64,000 bases of DNA from Hydractinia symbiolongicarpus (Eukaryota; Cnidaria; Hydrozoa; Anthoathecata; Hydractiniidae): assembly GCF_029227915.1 (NCBI RefSeq), contig NC_079878.1:2544001-2608000 (forward strand), in the 5' to 3' direction. The notes beneath the pieces are model-generated. The model did no database searches and was not told where the DNA came from. It saw only the letters and a list, made by a program, of their open reading frames with translations. The position numbers and the translations under genes were made by a program. Of the stretch, positions 50,641 to 64,000 are shown piece by piece. Every line of letters starts with the position of its first letter. The stretch's first letter is position 1.

Positions 50641-53600
50641 TTAAATTATTTTTTCACCACTAAAGCCCATGAGACTTGTAGTTCTTAAAAATGTTTTCAT
50701 TTTTGATGAGACGCTTAATGAAAGTGGTTTAATCGCCGGCAAACGAAAACCCGCGATTTCCCGTAAATCCCGGACTCGGCCGTATAGTCAAAAGTATACA
50801 AAGAAGGTACCCAGGGAGTAAACTCATTTCCCGATCGATTTTTTAAATTATTTTTTCACCACTAAAACGCATGAGACTTGTAATTTTTAGAAATGTTTTC
50901 ATTTTTGATGAGACGTTTAATGAAAGTGGTTTAATCGCCGGCAAAGGAAAACCCGCGATTTCGGGAAATCCCGGGCTTGGCCCGTATAGTCAAAAGTATA
51001 CAAAGAAAGTACCCAGGGAGTAAACTCATTTCCCGAACGATTTTTTAAATTATCTTTTCACCACTAAAACGCATGAGACTTGTAGTTTTCAAAAATGTTT
51101 TCATATTTGATGAGACGCTGAATAAAAGAAGTTTAATCGCCGGAAAACGAAAACCCGCCATTTCCCGTAAACCCCGGACTCGGCCCGTATAGTCAAAAGT
51201 ATACAAAGAAAGTACCCAGGGAGTAAACTCATTTCCCGAACGATTTTTTAAATTATTTTTTCACCACTAAAACGCATGGGACTTGTAGTTTACAAAAATG
51301 TTTTCATTTTTGATGAGACTCTGAATAAAAGAAGTTTAATCGCCGGCAAACGAAAACCTGCGATTTCCCGTAAATCCCGGACTCGGCCCGTATAGTCAAA
51401 TGTATACAAAGAAAGTACCCAGGGAGTAAACTCATTTCCCGAACGATTTTTAAATTATTATTTCACTACTAAAGCCCATGAGACTTGTAGTTTTTAAAAA
51501 TGTTTTCATTTTTGATGAGACGCTGAATAAAAGAAGTTTAATCGCCGGAAAACGAAAACCCGCCATTTCCCGTAAACCCCGGACTCGGCCCGTATAGTCA
51601 AAAGTATACAAAGAAAGTACCCAGGGAGTAAACTCATTTCCCGAACGATTTTTTAAATTATCTTTTCACCACTAAAGCGCATGAGACTTGTAGTTTTCAA
51701 AAATGTTTTCATTTTTGATGAGACGCTGAATAAAAGAAGTTTAATCGCCGGAAAACGAAAACCCGCCATTTCCCGTAAACCTCGGACTCGGCCCGTATAG
51801 TCAAAAGTATACAAAGAAAGTACCCAGGGAGTAAACTCATTTCCCGAACGATTTTTTAAATTATTTTTTTACCACTAAAACGCATGGGACTTGTAGTTTA
51901 CAAAAATGTTTTCATTTTTGATGAGACTCTGAATAAAAGAAGTTTAATTGCCGGCAAACGAAAACCTGCGATTTCCCGTAAATCCCGGACTCCGCCCGTA
52001 TAGTCAAAAGTACACAAAGAAAGTACCCAGGGAGTAAACTCATTTCCCGAAAGATTTTTTAAGATAATATTTCACTACTAAAGCCCATGAGACTTGTAGT
52101 TTTTAAAAATGTTTTCATTTTTGATGAGACGCTGAATAAAAGAAGTTTAATCGCCGGCAAACGAAACCCGCGACTTCCCGTAAATCCCGGATTCGGGCCG
52201 TATAGTCAAAAGTATACAAAGAAAGTACCCAGGGAGTAAACTCATTTCCGGAACGATTTTTTAAATTATTTTTCACCACTAAAACGCCTTAGACTTGTAG
52301 TTTTCAGAAATGTTTTCATTTTTGATGAGACGCTTAATGAAAGTGGTTTAATCGCCGGCAAACGAAAACCCGCGATTTCACGTAAATCCCGGGCTTGGCC
52401 CGTATAGCCGAATGCATACAAAGAAAGTACCCAATGAGTAAACTCATTTGCCGAACGATTTTTTAAATTATTATTTAACCACTAAAGCCCATGAGACCTG
52501 TCGTTTTCAGAAATGTTTTGATTTTTGATGAGACGCTTAACGAAAGTGGTTTAATCGCCGGCAAACGAAAACCCGCGATTTCCCGTAAATCCCGGGCTTG
52601 GCCCGTATAGTCGAATGTATACAAAGAAAGTACCCTGTGAGTAAACTCATTGCCAAAACGATTTTTTAAAGTATCTTTTCACCACTAAAACGCATGAGAC
52701 TTGTAGTTTTTAAAAATGTTTTCATTTTTGATGGGACGCTGAATAAAAGAAGTTTAATCGCCGGCACACGAAAACCCGCGATTTCCCGTAAATCCCGGAC
52801 TGGGTCCGTATAGTCAAAAGTATACAAAGAAAGTACCCAGGGAGTAAACTCATTTCCCGAACGATTTTTTAAATTATTTTTTCACCACTAAAACGCATGA
52901 GACTTGTAGTTTTCAAAAGTGTTTTCATTTTTGATGAGACGCTGAATAAAAGAAGTTTACTCGCCGGCAAACGAAAACCCGCGATTTCCCGTAAATCCCG
53001 GACTCGGCCCGTATAGTCAAAAGTATACAAAGAAGGTACCCAGGGAGTAAACTCATTTCCCGAACGATTTTTTAAATTATTTTTTCACCACTAAAACGCA
53101 TGAGACTTGTAGTTTGCAGAAATGTTTTCATTTTTGATGAGACGCTTAATGAAAGTTGTTTAATCGCCGGCAAACGAAAACCCGCGATTTCCCGTGAATC
53201 CCGGATTCGGGCCGTATAGTCAAAAGTATACAAAGAAAGTACCCAGGGAGTAAACTCATTTCCGGAACGATTTTTTAAATTATTTTTCACCACTAAAACG
53301 CCTTAGACTTGTAGTTTTCAGAAATGTTTTCATTTTTGATGAGACGCTTAATGAAAGTGGTTTAATCGCCGGCAAACGAAAACCCGCGATTTCCCGTAAA
53401 TCCCGGGCTTGGCCCGTATAGTCGAATGCATACAAAGAAAGTACCCAGGGAGTAAACTCATTTCCCGAACAATTTTTTAAGTTATTACTTAACCACTAAA
53501 GCCCATGAGACCTGTAGTTTTCAGAAATGTTTTCATTTTTGATGAGACGCTGAATAAAAGTGGTTTAATCGCCGGCAAACGAAAACCCGCGATTTCCCGT

Positions 53601-56600
53601 AAATCCCGGGCTTGGCCCGTATAGTCGAATGCATACAAAGAAAGTACCCAATGAGTAAACTCATTTCCCGAACGATTTTTTAAATTATTATTTAACCACT
53701 AAAGCCCATGAGACCTGTCGTTTTCAGAAATGTTTTCATTTTTGATGAGACGCTAAACGAAAGTGGTTTAATCGCCGGCAAACGAAAACCCGCGATTTCC
53801 CGTAAATCCCGGGCTTGGCCCGTATAGTCGAATGTATACAAAGAAAGTACCCTGTGAGTAAACTCATTTCCAAAACGATTTTTTAAAGTATCTTTTCACC
53901 ACTAAAACGCATGAGACTTGTAGTTTTTAAAAATGTTTTCATTTTTGATGGGACGCTGAATAAAAGAAGTTTAATCGCCGGCACACGAAAACCCGCGATT
54001 TCCCGTAAATCCCGGACTGGGCCCGTATAGTCAAAAGTATACAAAGAAAGTACCCAGGGAGTAAACTCATTTCCCGAACGATTTTTTAAATTATTTTTTC
54101 ACCACTAAAACGCATGAGACTTGTAGTTTTCAAAAGTGTTTTCATTTTTGATGAGACGCTGAATAAAAGAAGTTTACTCGCCGGCAAACGAAAACCCGCG
54201 ATTTCCCGTAAATCCCGGACTCGGCCCGTATAGTCAAAAGTATACAAAGAAGGTACCCAGGGAGTAAACTCATTTCCCGAACGATTTTTTAAATTATTTT
54301 TTCACCACTAAAACGCATGAGACTTGTAGTTTGCAGAAATGTTTTCATTTTTGATGAGACGCTTAATGAAAGTGGTTTAATCGCCGGCAAACGAAAACCC
54401 GCGATTTCCCGTAAATCCCGGGCTTGGCCCGTATAGTCAAATGTATACAAAGAAAGTACCCTGTGAGTAAACTCATTTCCAAAACGATTTTTTAAAGTAT
54501 CTTTTCGCCACTAAAACGCATGAGACTTATAGTTTTCAAAAATGTTTTCATTTTTGATGAGACGCTGAAAAAAAGAAGTTTAATTGCCGGCAAACAAAAA
54601 CCCGCCATTTCCCGTAAACCCCGGACTCGGCCCATATAGTCAAAAGTATACAAAGAAAGTACCCGGGGAGTAAACTCATTTCCCATGTATACAAAGAAAG
54701 TACCCTGTGATTAAACTTATTTCCAAAACGATTTTTTTAAATTATTTTTTCACCACTAAAACGCATGAGACTTGTAGTTTTCAAAAATGTTTTCATTTTT
54801 GATGAAACTCTTATTAAAAGAAGTTTAATCGCCGGCAAACGAAAACCCGCCCTTTCCCGTAAACCCCGGACTCGGCCCGTATAGTCAAAAGTATACAAAG
54901 AAAGTACCCAGGGAGTAAACTCATTTCCCGAACGATTTTTTAAATTATTTTTTCACCACTAAAACGCATGAGACTTGTAGTTTGCAGAAATGTTTTCATT
55001 TTTGATGAGACGCTTAATGAAAGTGGTTTAATTGCCGGCAAACGAAAACCCGCGATTTCCCGTAAATCCCGGACTCGGCCGCATAGTCAAAAGTATACAA
55101 AGAAGGTACACAGGGAAAAAACTCATTTCCCGAACGATTTTTTAAATTTTTTTTTCACCACTAAAACGCATGAGACTTGTAATTTTTAGAAATGTTTTCA
55201 TTTTTGATGAGACGCTTAATGAAAGTGGTTTAATCGCCGGCAAACGAAAACCCGCGATTTCCCGTAAATCCCCGATTCAGCCCGTATAGTCAAAAGTATA
55301 CAAAGAAAGTACCCAGGGAGTAAACTCATTTCCCGAACGATTTTTTAAATTATTTTTTCACCACTAAAACGCATGGGAATTGTAGTTTACAAAAATATTT
55401 TCATTTTTGATGAGACTCTGAATAAAAGAAGTTTAATCGCCGGCAAACGAAAACCTGCGATTTCCCGTAAATCCCGGACTCGGCCCGTATAGTCAAAAGT
55501 ATACAAAGAAAGTACCCAGGGAGTAAACTCATTTCCCGAAAGATTTTTTAAGATATTATTTCACTACTAAAGCCCATGAGACTTGTAGTTTTTAAAAATT
55601 TTTTCATTTTTGATGAGACGCTTAATGAAAGTGGTTTAATCGCCGGCAAACGAAAACCCGCGATTTCCCGTAAATCCCGGGTTTGGCCCGTATAGTCGAA
55701 TGCATACAAAGAAAGTACCCAGGGAGTAAACTCATTTCCCGAACGATTTTTTAAATTATTATTTAACCACTAAAGCCCATGAGACCTGTAGTTTTCAGAA
55801 ATGTTTTCATTTTTGATGAGACGCTGAATAAAAGTGGTTTAATCGCCGGCAAACGAAAACCCGCGATTTCCCGTAAATCCCGGGCTTGACCCGTATAGTC
55901 GAATGCATACAAAGAAAGTACCCAGGGAGTAAACTCATTTCCAAAACGATTTTTTAAATTATTATTTAACCACTAAAGCCCATGAGACCTGTAGTTTTCA
56001 GAAATGTTTTCATTTTTGATGAGACGCTTAATGAAAGTGGTTTAATCGCCGGCAAACGAAAACCCGCGATTTCCCGTAAATCCGGGGCTTGGCCCGTATA
56101 GTCGAATGCATACAAAGAAAGTACCCTGTGAGTAAACTCATTTACAAAACAATTTTTTAAAGTATCTTTTCACCACTAAAACGCATGAGACTTGTAGTTT
56201 TTGAAAATGTTTTCATTTTTGATGGGACGCTGAATAAAAGAAGTTTAATCGGACTGGGCCCGTATAGTCAAAAGTATACAAAGAAAGTACCCAGGGAGTA
56301 AACTCATTTCCCGAACGATTTTTTAAATTATTTTTTCACCACTAAAACGCATGAGACTTGTAGTTTTCAAAAGTGTTTTCATTTTTGATGAGACGCTGAA
56401 TAAAAGAAGTTTACTCGCCGGCAAACGAAAACCCGCGATTTCCCGCAAATCCCGGACTCGGCCCGTATAGTCAAAAGTATACAAAGAAGCTACCCAGGGA
56501 GTAAACTCATTTCCCGAACGATTTTTTAAATTATTTTTTCACCACTAAAACGCATGAGACTTGTAGTTTGCAGAAATGTTTTCATTTTTGATGAGACGCT

Positions 56601-57334
56601 TAAGGAAAGTGGTTTAATCGCCGGCAAACGACAACCCGCGACTTCCCGTAAATCCCCGACTCGGCCCGTATAGTTAAAAGTATACAAAGAAGGTACCCAG
56701 GGAGTAAACTCATTTCCCGAAGGATTTTTTAAATTATTTTTTCACCACTAAAACGCATGAGACTTGTAGTTTGCAGAAATGTTTTCATTTTTGATGAGAC
56801 GCTTAATGAAAGTGGTTTAATCGCCGGCAAACGAAAACCCGCGATTTCCCGTAAATCCCGGAATCGGCCGTATAGTCAAAAGTATACAAAGAAGGTACCC
56901 AGGGAGTAAACTCATTTCCCGAACGATTTTTTAAATTTTTTTTTCACCACTAAAACACATGAGACTTGTAGTTTTCAAAAATGTTTTCATTTTTGATGAG
57001 ACGCTGAATAAAACAGGTTTAATCGCCGGCAAACGAAAACCCGCGACTTCCCGTAAATCCCCGACTCGGCCCGTATAGTCAAAAGTATACAACGAAAGTA
57101 CCCAGGGAGTAAACTCATTTCCCGAACGATTTTTTAAATTATTTTTTCACCACTAAAACGCATGAGACTTGTAGTTTTTAAAAACGTTTTCATTTTTGAT
57201 GAGACGCTGAATAAAAGAAGTTTAATCGCCGGCACACGAAAACCCGCTATTTCCCGTAAATCCCGGACTGGGCCCGTATAGTCAAATGTATACAAAAGAA
57301 GTACCTAGGGAGTAAACTCATTTCCCGAACGATT

Positions 57335-60300
57335 TTTTAAATTATTATTTCACCACTAAAGCCCATGAGACTTGTAGTTTATAAAAATGTTTTCATTTTT
57401 GATGAGACGCTGAATAAAAGAAGTTTAATCGCCGACAAACGAAAACCCGCGATTTCCCGTAAATCCCGGACTCGGCCCGTATAGTCAAAAGTATACAAAG
57501 GAGATACCCAGGGAGTAAACTCATTTCCCGAACGATTTTTTAAATTATTTTTTCACCACTAAAACGCATGAGACTTGTAGTTTTCAGAAATGTTTTCATT
57601 TTTGATGAGACGCTGAATAAAAGAAGTTTAATCGCCGGCAAACGAAAACCCGCGATTTGTCGTAAATCCCGGACTCGGCCCGTATAGTCAAAAGTATACA
57701 AAGAAGGTACCCAGGGAGTAAACTCATTTCCCGAACGATTTTTTAATTTATTTTTTCACCACTAAAACGCATGAGACTTGTAGTTTGCAGAAATGTTTTC
57801 ATTTTTGATGAGACGCTTAATGAAAGTGGTTTAATCGCCGGCAAACGAAAACCCGCGATTTCCCGTAAATCTTGACTCGGCCGTATAGTCAAAAGTATAC
57901 AAAGAAGGTACCCAGGGAGTAAACTCATTTCCCGAACGATTTTTTAAATTATTTTTTCACCACTAAAACGCATGAGACTTGTAATTTTTAGAAATGTTTT
58001 CATTTTTGATGAGACGTTTAATGAAAGTGGTTTAATCGCCGGCAAACGAAAACCCGCGATTTCCGGAAATCCCGGGCTTGGCCCGTATAGTCAAATGTAT
58101 ACAAAGAAAGTACCCTGTGAGTAAACTCATTTCCAAAACGATTTTTTAAATTATCTTTTCACCACTAAAACGTATGAGACTTGTAGTTTTCAAAAATGTT
58201 TTCATTTTTGATGAGACGCTGAATAAAAGAAGTTTAATCGCCGGCAAACGAAAACCCGCCATTTCCCGTAAACCCCGGACTCGGCCCGTATAGTCAAAAG
58301 TATACAAAGAAAGTACCCAGGGAGTAAACTCATTTCCCAAACGATTTTTTAAATTATTTTTTCACCACTAAAACGCATGGGACTTGTAGTTTACAAAAAT
58401 GTTTTCATTTTTGATGAGACGCTGAATAAAAGAAGTTTAATCGCCGGCAAACGAAAACCTGCGATTTCCCGTAAATCCCGGACTCGGCCCGTATAGTCAA
58501 AAGTATACAAAGAAAGTACCCAGGGAGTAAACTCATTTCCCGAACGATTTTTTAAATTATTATTTCACCACTAAAGCCCATGAGACTTGTAGTTTTTAAA
58601 AATGTTTTCATTTTTGATGAGACGCTGAATAAAAGAAGTTTAATCGCCGGCAAACGAAAACCCGCGACTTCCCGTAAATCCCGGACTCGGGCCGTATAGT
58701 CAAAAGTATACAAAGAAAGTACCCATGGAGTAAACTCATTTCCCGAACGATTTTTTAAATTATTTTTTCACCACTAAAACGCATGAGACTTGTAGTTTCC
58801 AGAAATGTTTTCATTTTTGATGAGACGCTTAATGAAAGTGGTTTAATCGCCGGCAAACGAAAACCCGCGATTTCCCGTAAATCCCTGGCTTGGCCCGTAT
58901 AGTTGAATGCATACAAAGAAAGTACCCTGTGAGTAAACTCATTTCCAAAACGATTTTTTAAATTATCTTTTCACCACTAAAACGCATGAGACTTGTAGTT
59001 TTCAAAAATGTTCTCATTTTTTATGAGACGCTGAATAAAAGAAGTTTAATCGCCGGCAAACGAAAACCCGCCATTTCCCGTAAACCCCGGACTCGGCCCG
59101 TATAGTCAAAAGTATACAAAGAAAGTACCCAGGGAGTAAACTCATTTCCCGAACGATTTTTTAAATTATTTTTTCACCACTAAAACGCATGGGACTTGTA
59201 GTTTACAAAAATGTTTTCATTTTTGATGAGACGCTGAATAAAAGAAGTTTAATCGCCGGCAAACGAAAACCTGCGATTTCCCGTAAATCCCGGACTCGGC
59301 CCGTATAGTCAAAAGTATACAAAGAAAGTACCCAGGGAGTAAACTCATTTCACGAACGATTTTTTAAATTATTATTTCACCACTAAAGCCCATGAGACTT
59401 GTAGTTTTTAAAAATGTTTTCATTTTTGATGAGACGCTGAATAAAAGAAGTTTAATCGCCGGCAAACGAAAACCCGCGACTTCCCGTAAATCCCAGACTC
59501 GGGCCGTATAGTCAAAAGTATACAAAGAAAGTACCCAGGGAGTAAACTCATTTCCCGAACGATTTTTTAAATTATTATTTCACCACTAAAGCCCATGAGA
59601 CTTGTAGTTTATAAAAATGTTTTCATTTTTGATGAGACGCTGAATAAAAGAAGTTTAATCGCCGACAAACGAAAACCCGCGATTTCCCGTAAATCCCGGA
59701 CTCGGCCCGTATAGTCAAAAGTATACAAAGGAGATACCCAGGGAGTAAACTCATTTCCCGAACGATTTTTTAAATTATTTTTTCACCACTAAAACGCATG
59801 AGACTTGTAGTTTTCAGAAATGTTTTCATTTTTGATGAGACGCTGAATAAAAGAAGTTTAATCGCCGGCAAACGAAAACCCGCGATTTGTCGTAAATCCC
59901 GGACTCGGCCCGTATAGTCAAAAGTATACAAAGAAGGTACCCAGGGAGTAAACTCATTTCCCGAACGATTTTTTAATTTATTTTTTCACCACTAAAACGC
60001 ATGAGACTTGTAGTTTGCAGAAATGTTTTCATTTTTGATGAGACGCTTAATGAAAGTGGTTTAATCGCCGGCAAACGAAAACCCGCGATTTCCCGTAAAT
60101 CTTGACTCGGCCGTATAGTCAAAAGTATACAAAGAAGGTACCCAGGGAGTAAACTCATTTCCCGAACGATTTTTTAAATTATTTTTTCACCACTAAAACG
60201 CATGAGACTTGTAATTTTTAGAAATGTTTTCATTTTTGATGAGACGTTTAATGAAAGTGGTTTAATCGCCGGCAAACGAAAACCCGCGATTTCCGGAAAT

Positions 60301-61794
60301 CCCGGGCTTGGCCCGTATAGTCAAATGTATACAAAGAAAGTACCCTGTGAGTAAACTCATTTCCAAAACGATTTTTTAAATTATCTTTTCACCACTAAAA
60401 CGTATGAGACTTGTAGTTTTCAAAAATGTTTTCATTTTTGATGAGACGCTGAATAAAAGAAGTTTAATCGCCGGCAAACGAAAACCCGCCATTTCCCGTA
60501 AACCCCGGACTCGGCCCGTATAGTCAAAAGTATACAAAGAAAGTACCCAGGGAGTAAACTCATTTCCCAAACGATTTTTTAAATTATTTTTTCACCACTA
60601 AAACGCATGGGACTTGTAGTTTACAAAAATGTTTTCATTTTTGATGAGACGCTGAATAAAAGAAGTTTAATCGCCGGCAAACGAAAACCTGCGATTTCCC
60701 GTAAATCCCGGACTCGGCCCGTATAGTCAAAAGTATACAAAGAAAGTACCCAGGGAGTAAACTCATTTCCCGAACGATTTTTTAAATTATTATTTCACCA
60801 CTAAAGCCCATGAGACTTGTAGTTTTTAAAAATGTTTTCATTTTTGATGAGACGCTGAATAAAAGAAGTTTAATCGCCGGCAAACGAAAACCCGCGACTT
60901 CCCGTAAATCCCGGACTCGGGCCGTATAGTCAAAAGTATACAAAGAAAGTACCCATGGAGTAAACTCATTTCCCGAACGATTTTTTAAATTATTTTTTCA
61001 CCACTAAAACGCATGAGACTTGTAGTTTCCAGAAATGTTTTCATTTTTGATGAGACGCTTAATGAAAGTGGTTTAATCGCCGGCAAACGAAAACCCGCGA
61101 TTTCCCGTAAATCCCTGGCTTGGCCCGTATAGTTGAATGCATACAAAGAAAGTACCCTGTGAGTAAACTCATTTCCAAAACGATTTTTTAAATTATCTTT
61201 TCACCACTAAAACGCATGAGACTTGTAGTTTTCAAAAATGTTCTCATTTTTTATGAGACGCTGAATAAAAGAAGTTTAATCGCCGGCAAACGAAAACCCG
61301 CCATTTCCCGTAAACCCCGGACTCGGCCCGTATAGTCAAAAGTATACAAAGAAAGTACCCAGGGAGTAAACTCATTTCCCGAACGATTTTTTAAATTATT
61401 TTTTCACCACTAAAACGCATGGGACTTGTAGTTTACAAAAATGTTTTCATTTTTGATGAGACGCTGAATAAAAGAAGTTTAATCGCCGGCAAACGAAAAC
61501 CTGCGATTTCCCGTAAATCCCGGACTCGGCCCGTATAGTCAAAAGTATACAAAGAAAGTACCCAGGGAGTAAACTCATTTCACGAACGATTTTTTAAATT
61601 ATTATTTCACCACTAAAGCCCATGAGACTTGTAGTTTTTAAAAATGTTTTCATTTTTGATGAGACGCTGAATAAAAGAAGTTTAATCGCCGGCAAACGAA
61701 AACCCGCGACTTCCCGTAAATCCCAGACTCGGGCCGTATAGTCAAAAGTATACAAAGAAAGTACCCAGGGAGTAAACTCATTTCCCGAACGATT
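57335..61794 (+). repeat. 2230-bp tandem duplication within the satellite
   Basis: About 57335-59564 is repeated at about 59565-61794, eleven monomers each. Private variants such as GTTCTCATTTTTTATGAG (59011/61241), CGATTTGTCGTAAATC (57652/59882) and GGAGATACCC recur 2230 bp apart. The copies look essentially identical by eye, so the event is recent or the copies are homogenised. Confidence 0.88.
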
Positions 61795-64000
61795 TTTTAA
61801 ATTATTTTTTCTCCACTAAAACGCATGAGACTTGTAGTTTTCAGAAATGTTTTTATTTTTGATGAGACGCTTAATTAAAGTGGTTTAATCGCCGGCAAAC
61901 GAAAACCCGCGATTTCCCGTAAATCCCGGGCTTGGCCCGTATAGTCGAATGCATACAAAGAAAGTACCCAGGGAGTAAACTCATTTCTCGAACGATTTTT
62001 TAAATTATCATTTAACCACTAAAGCCCATGAGACTTGTAGTTTTTAAAAATGTTTTCATTTTTGATGAGACGCTGAATAAAAGAAGTTTAATCGCCGGCA
62101 AACGAAAACCCGCGACTTCCCGTAAATCCCCGACTCGGCCCGTAAAGTCAAAAGTATACAAAGAAAGTACCCAGGGAGTAAACTCATTTCCCGAACGATT
62201 TTTTAAATTATTTTTTCAGCACTAAAACGCATGAGACCTGTAGTTTTTAGAAATGTTTTCATTTTTGATGAGACGCTTAATGAAAGTGGTTTAATCACCG
62301 GCAAACGAAAACCCGCGATTTCCCGTAAATCCCGGGCTTGGCCCGTATAGTCGAATGTATACAAAGAAAGTACTCTGTGAGTAAACTCATTTTCAAAACG
62401 ATTTTTTAAAGTATCTTTTCGCCACTAAAACGCATGAGACTTGTAGTTTTCAAAAATGTTTTCATTTTTGATGAGACGCTGAAAAGAAGAAGTTTAATTG
62501 CCGGCAAACGAAAACCCGCCATTTCCCGTAAACCCCGGACTCGGCCCATATAGTCAAAAGTATACAAAGAAAGTACCCGGGGAGAAAACTCATTTTCCAT
62601 GTATACAAAGAAAGTACCCTGTGATTAAACTCATTTCCAAAACGATTTTTTAAATTATTTTTTCACCACTAAAACGCATGAGACTTGTAGTTTTCAAAAA
62701 TGTTTTCATTTTTGATGAGACGCTTATTAAAAGAAGTTTAATCGACGGCAAACGAAAACCCGCGATTTCCCGTAAACCCCGGACTCGGCCCGTATAGTCA
62801 AAAGTATACAAAGAAAGTACCCAGGGAGTAAACTCATTTCCCGAACGATTTTTTATATTATTTTTTCACCACTAAAACGCATGAGACTTGTAGTTTTTAA
62901 AAGTGTTTTCATTTTTGATGAGACGCTTAATGAAAGTGGTTTAATCGCCGGCAAACGAAAACCCACGATTTCCCGTAAATCCCGGGTTTGGCCCGTATAG
63001 TCGAATGTATACAAAGAAAGTACCCTGTGAGTAAACTCATTTCCAAAACGATTTTTTAAAGTATCTTTTCACCACTAAAACGCATGAGACTTGTAGTTTT
63101 TAAAAATGTTTTCATTTTTGATGAGACGCTTAATGAAAGTGGTTTAATCGCCGGCAAACGAAAACCCGCGATTTCCCGTAAATCCCGGACTGGGCCCGTA
63201 TAGTCAAAAGTATACAAAGAAAGTACCCTTGATGAGACGCTGAATAAAAGAAGTTTAATTGCCGGCAAACGAAAACCCGCGATTTCCCGTAAATCCCGGA
63301 CTTGGCCCGTATAGTCAAAAGTATACAAAGAAGGTACCCAGAGAGTAAACTCATTTCCCGAACGATTTTTTAAATTATTTTTTCACCACTAAAACGCATG
63401 AGACTTGTAGTTTGCAGAAATGTTTTCATTTTTGATGAGACGCTTAATAAAAGAAGTTTAATCGCCGACAAACGAAAACCCGCGACTTCCCGCGACTTCC
63501 CGACTCGGCCCGTATAGTCAAAAGTATACAAAGAAAGTACCCAGGGAGTAAACGCATTTCCCGAACGATTTTTTAAATTATTTTTTCACCACTAAAACGC
63601 ATGAGACCTGTAGTTTTTAGAAATGTTTTCATTTTTGATGAGACGCTTAATGAAAGTGGTTCAATCGCTGGCAAACGAAAACCCACGATTTCCCGTAAAT
63701 CCCGGGCTTGGCCCGTATAGTCGAATGTATACAAAGAAAGTACCCTGTGAGTAAACTCATTTCCAAAACGATTTTTTAAAGTATCTTTTCACCACTAAAA
63801 CGCATGAGACTTGTAGTTTTTAAAAATGTTTTCATTTTTGATGGGACGCTGAATAAAAGAAGTTTAATCGCCGGCACACGAAAACCCGCGATTTCCCGTA
63901 AATCCCGGGCTTGGCCCGTATAGTCGAATGCATACAAAGAAAGTACCCTGTGAGTAAACTCATTTCCAAAACGATTTTTTAAATTATCTTTTCACCACTA

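Larger units (their letters stand above)
16589..64000 (+). repeat. right satellite array, ~203-bp monomers, ~230 copies
   Basis: The array starts abruptly at CTTGTAGTTTTCAAAAATG and continues to the window end. Successive CTTGTAG positions near the start (16791, 16994, 17197, 17380, 17583, 17786) give a 203-bp period with one 183-bp deleted unit. Two alternative forms recur: CTGAATAAAAGAAGTTTAATCG or CTTAATGAAAGTGGTTTAATCG in the middle, and ACCCAGGGAGT...CCCGAACG or ACCCTGTGAGT...CCAAAACG at the end, in various combinations. Some units carry an extra ~43 bp (a partial unit beginning ATGTATACAAAGAAAG). Short open frames of 60-79 codons recur on both strands, but 203 is not a multiple of three and no long frame forms. 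No other gene or element is seen within it. Confidence 0.98.

Noticed and set aside
16589-64000. Dozens of 60-79-codon frames on both strands in the satellite
   Set aside because: They repeat with the monomer, occur on both strands, shift frame every 203 bp and have no independent start or promoter context. They are by-products of a repeat with few stops.
16589-64000. CRISPR-like array
   Set aside because: The whole ~203-bp unit is repeated with no unique spacers, and the context is a eukaryotic Polinton.
16589-64000. CENP-B-box-like site in the monomer (TTTCG...CCGGCG)
   Set aside because: The spacing and key bases do not match the CENP-B box consensus, so a centromeric role cannot be claimed from this.

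Overview
The window holds one nearly complete Polinton/Maverick element (a virus-like, self-synthesising DNA transposon) of about 15.7 kb, roughly 840-16588. It lies between two arrays of one ~203-bp satellite: 1-839 on the left and 16589 to the window end on the right. The element encodes a protein-primed-type DNA polymerase B, a retroviral-type DDE integrase, an A32/FtsK-like packaging ATPase, a probable double-jelly-roll major capsid protein and a probable minor capsid protein. This gene set, the uninterrupted compact genes and the satellite context indicate a eukaryotic genome. I suspect an aquatic invertebrate, most likely a cnidarian, from the general look of the accessory proteins; this rests on memory and was not checked by a search.

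Layout. A 398-aa protein of unknown role (minus, 1165-2361) diverges from a plus-strand morphogenesis block: minor capsid candidate, major capsid candidate, packaging ATPase, then five small proteins, several with membrane segments (2400-6902). Three overlapping minus-strand genes (6972-8252) follow, then two tandem paralogous membrane proteins (8298-9395), a frameshifted integrase on the minus strand (9586-10562), and three consecutive plus-strand genes with a SAP-like N-terminus: a free 89-aa protein, a truncated copy of the polymerase 5' end, and the 1416-aa polymerase (10659-16245). A G-rich block and a 75-bp tandem repeat separate the polymerase from the right satellite.

Regulation. Two promoter classes can be proposed. 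TCTAATATAATA sits immediately before the minor capsid gene and just before the first paralogous membrane gene. A TACGAT..(T)ATAAAA..GCTTAAAG element lies about 46-55 bp (92 bp where a 37-bp duplication intervenes) upstream of each SAP-type gene. In the two copies before the truncated gene and the polymerase it is part of a dyad whose arms changed in a compensating way. Near-identical GTTAC...GTAAC hairpins close four transcription units.

The right 47 kb is satellite only, with higher-order structure: 852-bp blocks, and 3121-, 1418- and 2230-bp tandem duplications. The two satellite arrays are in opposite orientation on either side of the element and share diagnostic monomer variants in mirrored order. 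That is how terminal inverted repeats behave, not how an insertion into an existing array would look. The most interesting reading is that the element's terminal repeats are themselves, or gave rise to, this satellite. The integrase frameshift and the partial duplications suggest a copy that is decaying or no longer autonomous, although the capsid, ATPase and polymerase frames are intact.
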